Of a stretch of 64,000 nt of DNA, positions 61,901 through 64,000 are shown piece by piece. Under the pieces are notes generated by a model. It made no database searches. It saw nothing but the letters and a program-made list of their open reading frames with translations, and was not told the origin of the DNA. Every line of letters begins with the position of its first letter. Positions within the stretch are counted from its first letter, which is position 1. The position numbers and the translations under genes were made by a program. This DNA is from Lagopus muta (Eukaryota > Chordata > Aves > Galliformes > Phasianidae), in contig NC_064437.1 of NCBI RefSeq assembly GCF_023343835.1, forward strand, positions 5,532,001-5,596,000, given 5' to 3'.

Positions 61901-64000
61901 TTTCTGTAAACCATTATTTTTGTAAGCCATCATTTTTATTCCTTTTTGATAATACTGATATTTATGAATTCTCAGCACATCTGTCTGCCTTTCCAAAGCC
62001 ATATGTTGAGTGTTAGCAGCTATCAGCTTATTTCCTCTGACATAATGCGGGCTGAGTAGAGAGGTTAGCTCTTATCTTGGTGAACTGGAGCAGTTGATGC
62101 TTGATGATCCTTGGGGTCTTTTCCAACCCAAGCCATTCTATACTTAAACCCACTAAAGTAACCTCTCCACCCCTTTCCCTGTTGACAGTATTTCCATACT
62201 GTGAAACTGAATAACATGTCATAGACTGTGCTTCATTGCCTCAATAATGTGTCTAAGGGAAGTGCTTTTATGGGGAGAATTGAGTGATATATAACCTGAG
62301 TTATGTATGTTGGGGAGAGAAATGCAAAGAAGGGAAATTATTTTGTCAATTGCTTCTTTTATAGCTGGAAGGCATCTTTATTTCTGTTCCTCAGCTCAGA
62401 AATGTGTGATTGATACTTTACAGGGAAAGTAACAGAGTACTGCCTAGCATTCTGGATTGGGCTTAAGAATTAGAGGACTGTGTGGTGAGGAGTGCTAAGA
62501 AACCACTTTAAGTCCTATTTTTATAAAAGAATAAGTAAATTTTGGAGATATGTTGATAAATTTGGTTTTTTGAAACACACATCAGGTGATAGAGGCAATA
62601 AGGAGAATTATGTCACGGTGGCAAGGAATCAGTTAGTAAAGGAACATCAGTGGACCAGTCAGTGAGGTACAAAGAGGAAAAAAAGTAGCAGATGTTGAGT
62701 TGTGGGTCTCAAAATCACTCCTGTGACTTTAATTTCTTCTTTACTTCAATCAGGTTCAATGAGAAAGCTTTAAAACTAGGCCAGTATACAGTTATCATCT
62801 GAGAAACTAAAACCTGCAGGATGAGAGAACAAATTCTTGAGAAAGAAACAGCAAGCTCTTTTCAAAAAGATACTGCATTCTGGTGTTGATGCCTGCTGGT
62901 TTTGTTGTTCATTGTTTGTTGTTGTCATTTTGTTTTGCTTTGTTTCTGATGTTAAACGTGTAACTGAAATTACGAAGTGACTAACAGAATCTCAGTTTGA
63001 TAGAATCTTTAGAGACTAACTTACAACAGCTGTGCAAGTGCTCATTTATTTGGAGAAAAGTATTTGTTTTAGAAATTGCTAGTAAGGGCTAAGAATGAAA
63101 CCTGGTAAGACTGGTTCATGTAGTGCTTATAACCTTAATGTTAGGACAATTCTTTCAGAGAAATTAATTCACTGGAATTGAAATCCTTCTTTAATGAAGA
63201 AAAAAGTGCAGGCAGGACTACAAAGGTGCAAAATTAAATGTAGGTTTGTTTTCTTTTCTAGATTAGAAATTGACTATAATATAATGGTGTATAATACTAG
63301 TGTTGTTGTTGTTGATTGTTGTTTTTATAAAATAACACTATTTAGGATCGCTCATGATTGCTCGCCTTTCTTGGCCACGTGTTGATTTATATGGAGGAAA
63401 TCCAAGAGTTCTGGGCCCTACATTGTCTCCAAATCTTCTGGATTTTATTATAAAAATCTCTCATTTTTAACTGTTGTATCATAACTTAGGTATTTCAACT
63501 ACTGTAGTTTGGAATAGCTGTTTGAGCAATTAAATATTAATAAAGAAATTGCAATTTTTCTTCCTAGATCCCTTTGCACTGAAGAGGAATGTTGCACGAA
63601 GTCTAAACAGCCAGATGGTCTTTGAGTACATCCTGGAGCGATTTAGGACAGCGTATAAATATTTTGCATGTCCACAAAGTAAAGATGGGATTAAATCCAA
63701 GCCAGATACCAGAAAGAAAGAGAAAGGGAAAATTAATAACAAGAAATCCACAAGATCTGAAGAGTCCATAACCAACTGTTGCCTTCCACAAGGGGATAAA
63801 ACTGTAGATAAACAAAATATAGGAAGTGCATGTACCATACCAGAGAATGAACTTGAATGTAATGAAATGGAAGAATCTGTAGCCAGAAAATACACTTTGA
63901 AGAACAGAGACTCTTTGCTACTTTCGACATTGGACTCTAGTTATGATGAAGACAAAGAAGAAGCATTATCCCTTATTTCTAATGAATGCTGTGAATTAAA
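46410..64000 (+). CDS. TUT4: Terminal uridylyltransferase 4, N-terminal half (12 coding exons, runs off the window)
   Basis: Coding segments: 46410-46971, 48434-48597, 51956-52072, 53282-53459, 56580-56668, 57579-57630, 58372-58441, 59413-59539, 60619-60738, 61078-61299, 61444-61618, 63568-64000 (open). All joins keep frame, giving about 769 codons. Known: TUT4 (ZCCHC11) adds uridines to pre-let-7 with LIN28 and to mRNAs and histone mRNAs marked for decay, mainly in the cytoplasm. Seen: a low-complexity charged N-terminus (1-200), the [21 protein letters not shown] segment, a C2H2 zinc finger (Cys254, Cys257, His270, His276), a first nucleotidyltransferase module with GS at 348-349 and a DIN-ID motif (360-364) in place of the catalytic DxD, and a PAP-associated module [13 protein letters not shown]. 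The Asn at 362 fits the known inactivity of this first module. The active module and CCHC knuckles are outside. TUT7 was considered; sequence and the GPX7 neighbour favour TUT4. Confidence 0.97.
48065..48080 (+). promoter_or_regulatory. ZNF143/SBS-like motif in TUT4 intron
   Basis: ACTACAACTCCCAGCT closely matches the ZNF143/THAP11 promoter element (ACTACAATTCCCAGMATGC) through its first fourteen positions with one difference, then diverges. It lies in the intron between the first two coding exons, away from any CpG island, so it may be a chance match or part of an old repeat. Confidence 0.35.
48434..48597 (+). CDS. TUT4: TUT4 coding exon 2
   Basis: Acceptor TTTCTTTCTGTAG, donor GAAAAA|GTAGGT. 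It encodes [20 protein letters not shown], then [20 protein letters not shown] and [15 protein letters not shown] (residues 188-242). This is the conserved acidic-to-coiled segment just before the zinc finger. Confidence 0.96.
51956..52072 (+). CDS. TUT4: TUT4 coding exon 3, C2H2 zinc finger
   Basis: Acceptor TTTTTCCCCAG, donor ATAATG|GTAAGT; 39 codons. It encodes [20 protein letters not shown] then [19 protein letters not shown]. The metal ligands are Cys254-x2-Cys257-x12-His270-x5-His276, a matrin/U1-type spacing. In TUT4 this finger is known to take part in the LIN28/pre-let-7 interaction. Confidence 0.97.
53282..53459 (+). CDS. TUT4: TUT4 coding exon 4
   Basis: Acceptor ATTATTCAG, donor CCTTACCAG|GTATCC. 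It encodes [20 protein letters not shown], then an alpha-helical stretch with [20 protein letters not shown] leading into the nucleotidyltransferase fold (residues 282-340). Confidence 0.95.
54451..54785 (-). repeat. CR1 LINE 3' fragment (minus) in TUT4 intron
   Basis: The text begins TCAGAATCACCAAGTTTGGA and continues CACTGATATTTCCCCACTAC, CTTGATCACCTCCAGGGATG, CCAACCTGAACTTCCCCTGG, GAAGAGGCTGACCAACACCT and CTTCCCTGGGCCTTCTCTTG. It is among the longest CR1 pieces in the window. Confidence 0.92.
54956..54981. repeat. Poly-T tract
   Basis: Two runs of about ten to twelve T are separated by one C, then CCCC. It lies in the intron after TUT4 coding exon 4. Confidence 0.85.
55590..55768 (+). repeat. 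CR1 LINE 3' fragment in TUT4 intron
   Basis: The segment AGACTGTTTAAACACTGGCA, then GGAGATATTCAGGACCCAAC, TGGACACAGTCCTGGGTG, GAGATTCCTTCCAATCTCAG and the terminal CCATTCTGCGACTCTGTAAC is a diverged CR1 end. Confidence 0.85.
56580..56668 (+). CDS. TUT4: TUT4 coding exon 5, degenerate nucleotidyltransferase motif
   Basis: Acceptor CTCTCTTCCAG, donor CCTAAG|GTGAGT; 30 codons with the split Asp. It encodes [20 protein letters not shown] then [10 protein letters not shown]. The GS signature is present, but the catalytic DxD is DIN, so metal binding is not expected. This is the known pseudo-catalytic N-terminal module. Confidence 0.96.
57579..57630 (+). CDS. TUT4: TUT4 coding exon 6
   Basis: A 52-base exon between GTCATTTTAG and AACAGTG|GTGAGT, encoding [17 protein letters not shown]. 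The phase joins it to [10 protein letters not shown] in the next exon. Confidence 0.93.
58372..58441 (+). CDS. TUT4: TUT4 coding exon 7
   Basis: A 70-base exon between CTTGCATAG and AAAAG|GTACGT. It encodes [20 protein letters not shown] then DVK, matching the [13 protein letters not shown] strand of the nucleotidyltransferase fold. Confidence 0.95.
59413..59539 (+). CDS. TUT4: TUT4 coding exon 8
   Basis: Acceptor GTAATTACAG, donor GCTAAA|GTAAGT. It encodes [20 protein letters not shown], then [20 protein letters not shown] and WAK, the helical part that ends the nucleotidyltransferase core (residues to 453). Confidence 0.96.
60619..60738 (+). CDS. TUT4: TUT4 coding exon 9
   Basis: A 40-codon exon between CTGTTATAG and AATTGG|GTAAGT. 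It encodes [20 protein letters not shown] then [20 protein letters not shown]. The [11 protein letters not shown] and FLQQRKPP segments are hallmark TUT/PAP central-domain sequences. Confidence 0.97.
61078..61299 (+). CDS. TUT4: TUT4 coding exon 10
   Basis: A 74-codon exon between TTGTTATTAG and GGCAAT|GTAAGT. It encodes [20 protein letters not shown] then EFVRWEYK and a charged, probably disordered linker ending NAKEKHGN. Confidence 0.95.
61444..61618 (+). CDS. TUT4: TUT4 coding exon 11, PAP-associated module
   Basis: Acceptor TTATCTATTTCAG, donor ATTGAAG|GTAGGG. It encodes [20 protein letters not shown], then [20 protein letters not shown] and [18 protein letters not shown]. This is the PAP-associated domain signature of the first module. 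Confidence 0.97.
62075..62142 (+). repeat. Short CR1 3' terminus
   Basis: GATGCTTGATGATCCTTGGG, then GTCTTTTCCAACCCAAGCCA and TTCTATAC, is the extreme 3' end of a CR1 element inside the intron before the last exon present. Confidence 0.75.
63568..64000 (+). CDS. TUT4: TUT4 coding exon 12, truncated by window end
   Basis: Acceptor TTTCTTCCTAG. It begins [20 protein letters not shown] then [17 protein letters not shown], and continues open through a charged linker ([17 protein letters not shown], later [17 protein letters not shown]) to the last base. No donor is seen, so the exon extends past 64000. Confidence 0.96.

Noticed and set aside
63530-63930. Minus-strand frames opposite the last TUT4 exon
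   Set aside because: They are antisense to an exon that continues the TUT4 frame from the previous exon.
46410-64000. TUT7 (ZCCHC6) instead of TUT4
   Set aside because: The N-terminal residues, DYLExxVVIDES segment and SHISAL2A-GPX7 neighbourhood fit TUT4.

Overview
This window is vertebrate nuclear DNA and almost certainly avian, most likely galliform (chicken or a close relative). It is AT-rich and gene-sparse. The genes are split by GT-AG introns, two GC/CpG-rich islands mark promoters, and many short CR1 LINE fragments ending in ATTCTATG-like tails are scattered through it. No prokaryotic, CRISPR, phage or tRNA/rRNA features were seen.

Three protein-coding genes can be built exon by exon with matching splice phases. 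(1) SHISAL2A (FAM159A), minus strand, three coding exons between 13856 and 1009, with a CpG-rich promoter near 13.6-14.1 kb and a poly(A) signal at 638-643. The first two exons are secure; the third is the best phase-compatible candidate. (2) GPX7, minus strand, three coding exons between 34344 and 26365: an ER-lumen thiol peroxidase ending in a literal KDEL. Its 5' end lies next to an old CR1 fragment rather than a CpG island. (3) TUT4 (ZCCHC11), plus strand, with a probable non-coding exon 1 in the CpG island at 37.6-38.35 kb, a first coding exon at 46410, and eleven more coding exons before the gene runs off the window at 64000. About 769 codons are present. They cover the N-terminal region, the C2H2 zinc finger and the first, catalytically degenerate nucleotidyltransferase module. 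The active second module and the CCHC knuckles lie beyond the window.

The order SHISAL2A(-) - GPX7(-) - TUT4(+) matches the neighbourhood known from human 1p32.3, which supports calling GPX7 rather than GPX8 and TUT4 rather than TUT7. GPX7 and TUT4 are divergent, about 3.6 kb apart.

The rest is intron and intergenic DNA: about a dozen CR1 pieces (including a head-to-head pair at 17.36-17.95 kb and a reverse-transcriptase remnant at 12.2-12.4 kb), a probable solo LTR at about 23.26-23.76 kb, simple repeats, and a perfect 16-bp-stem hairpin at 29028-29069. I found no convincing new biological system. The best leads are the 5' end and retention signal of GPX7, the short SHISAL2A tail, the upstream ORFs of TUT4, and a few unexplained small structures.
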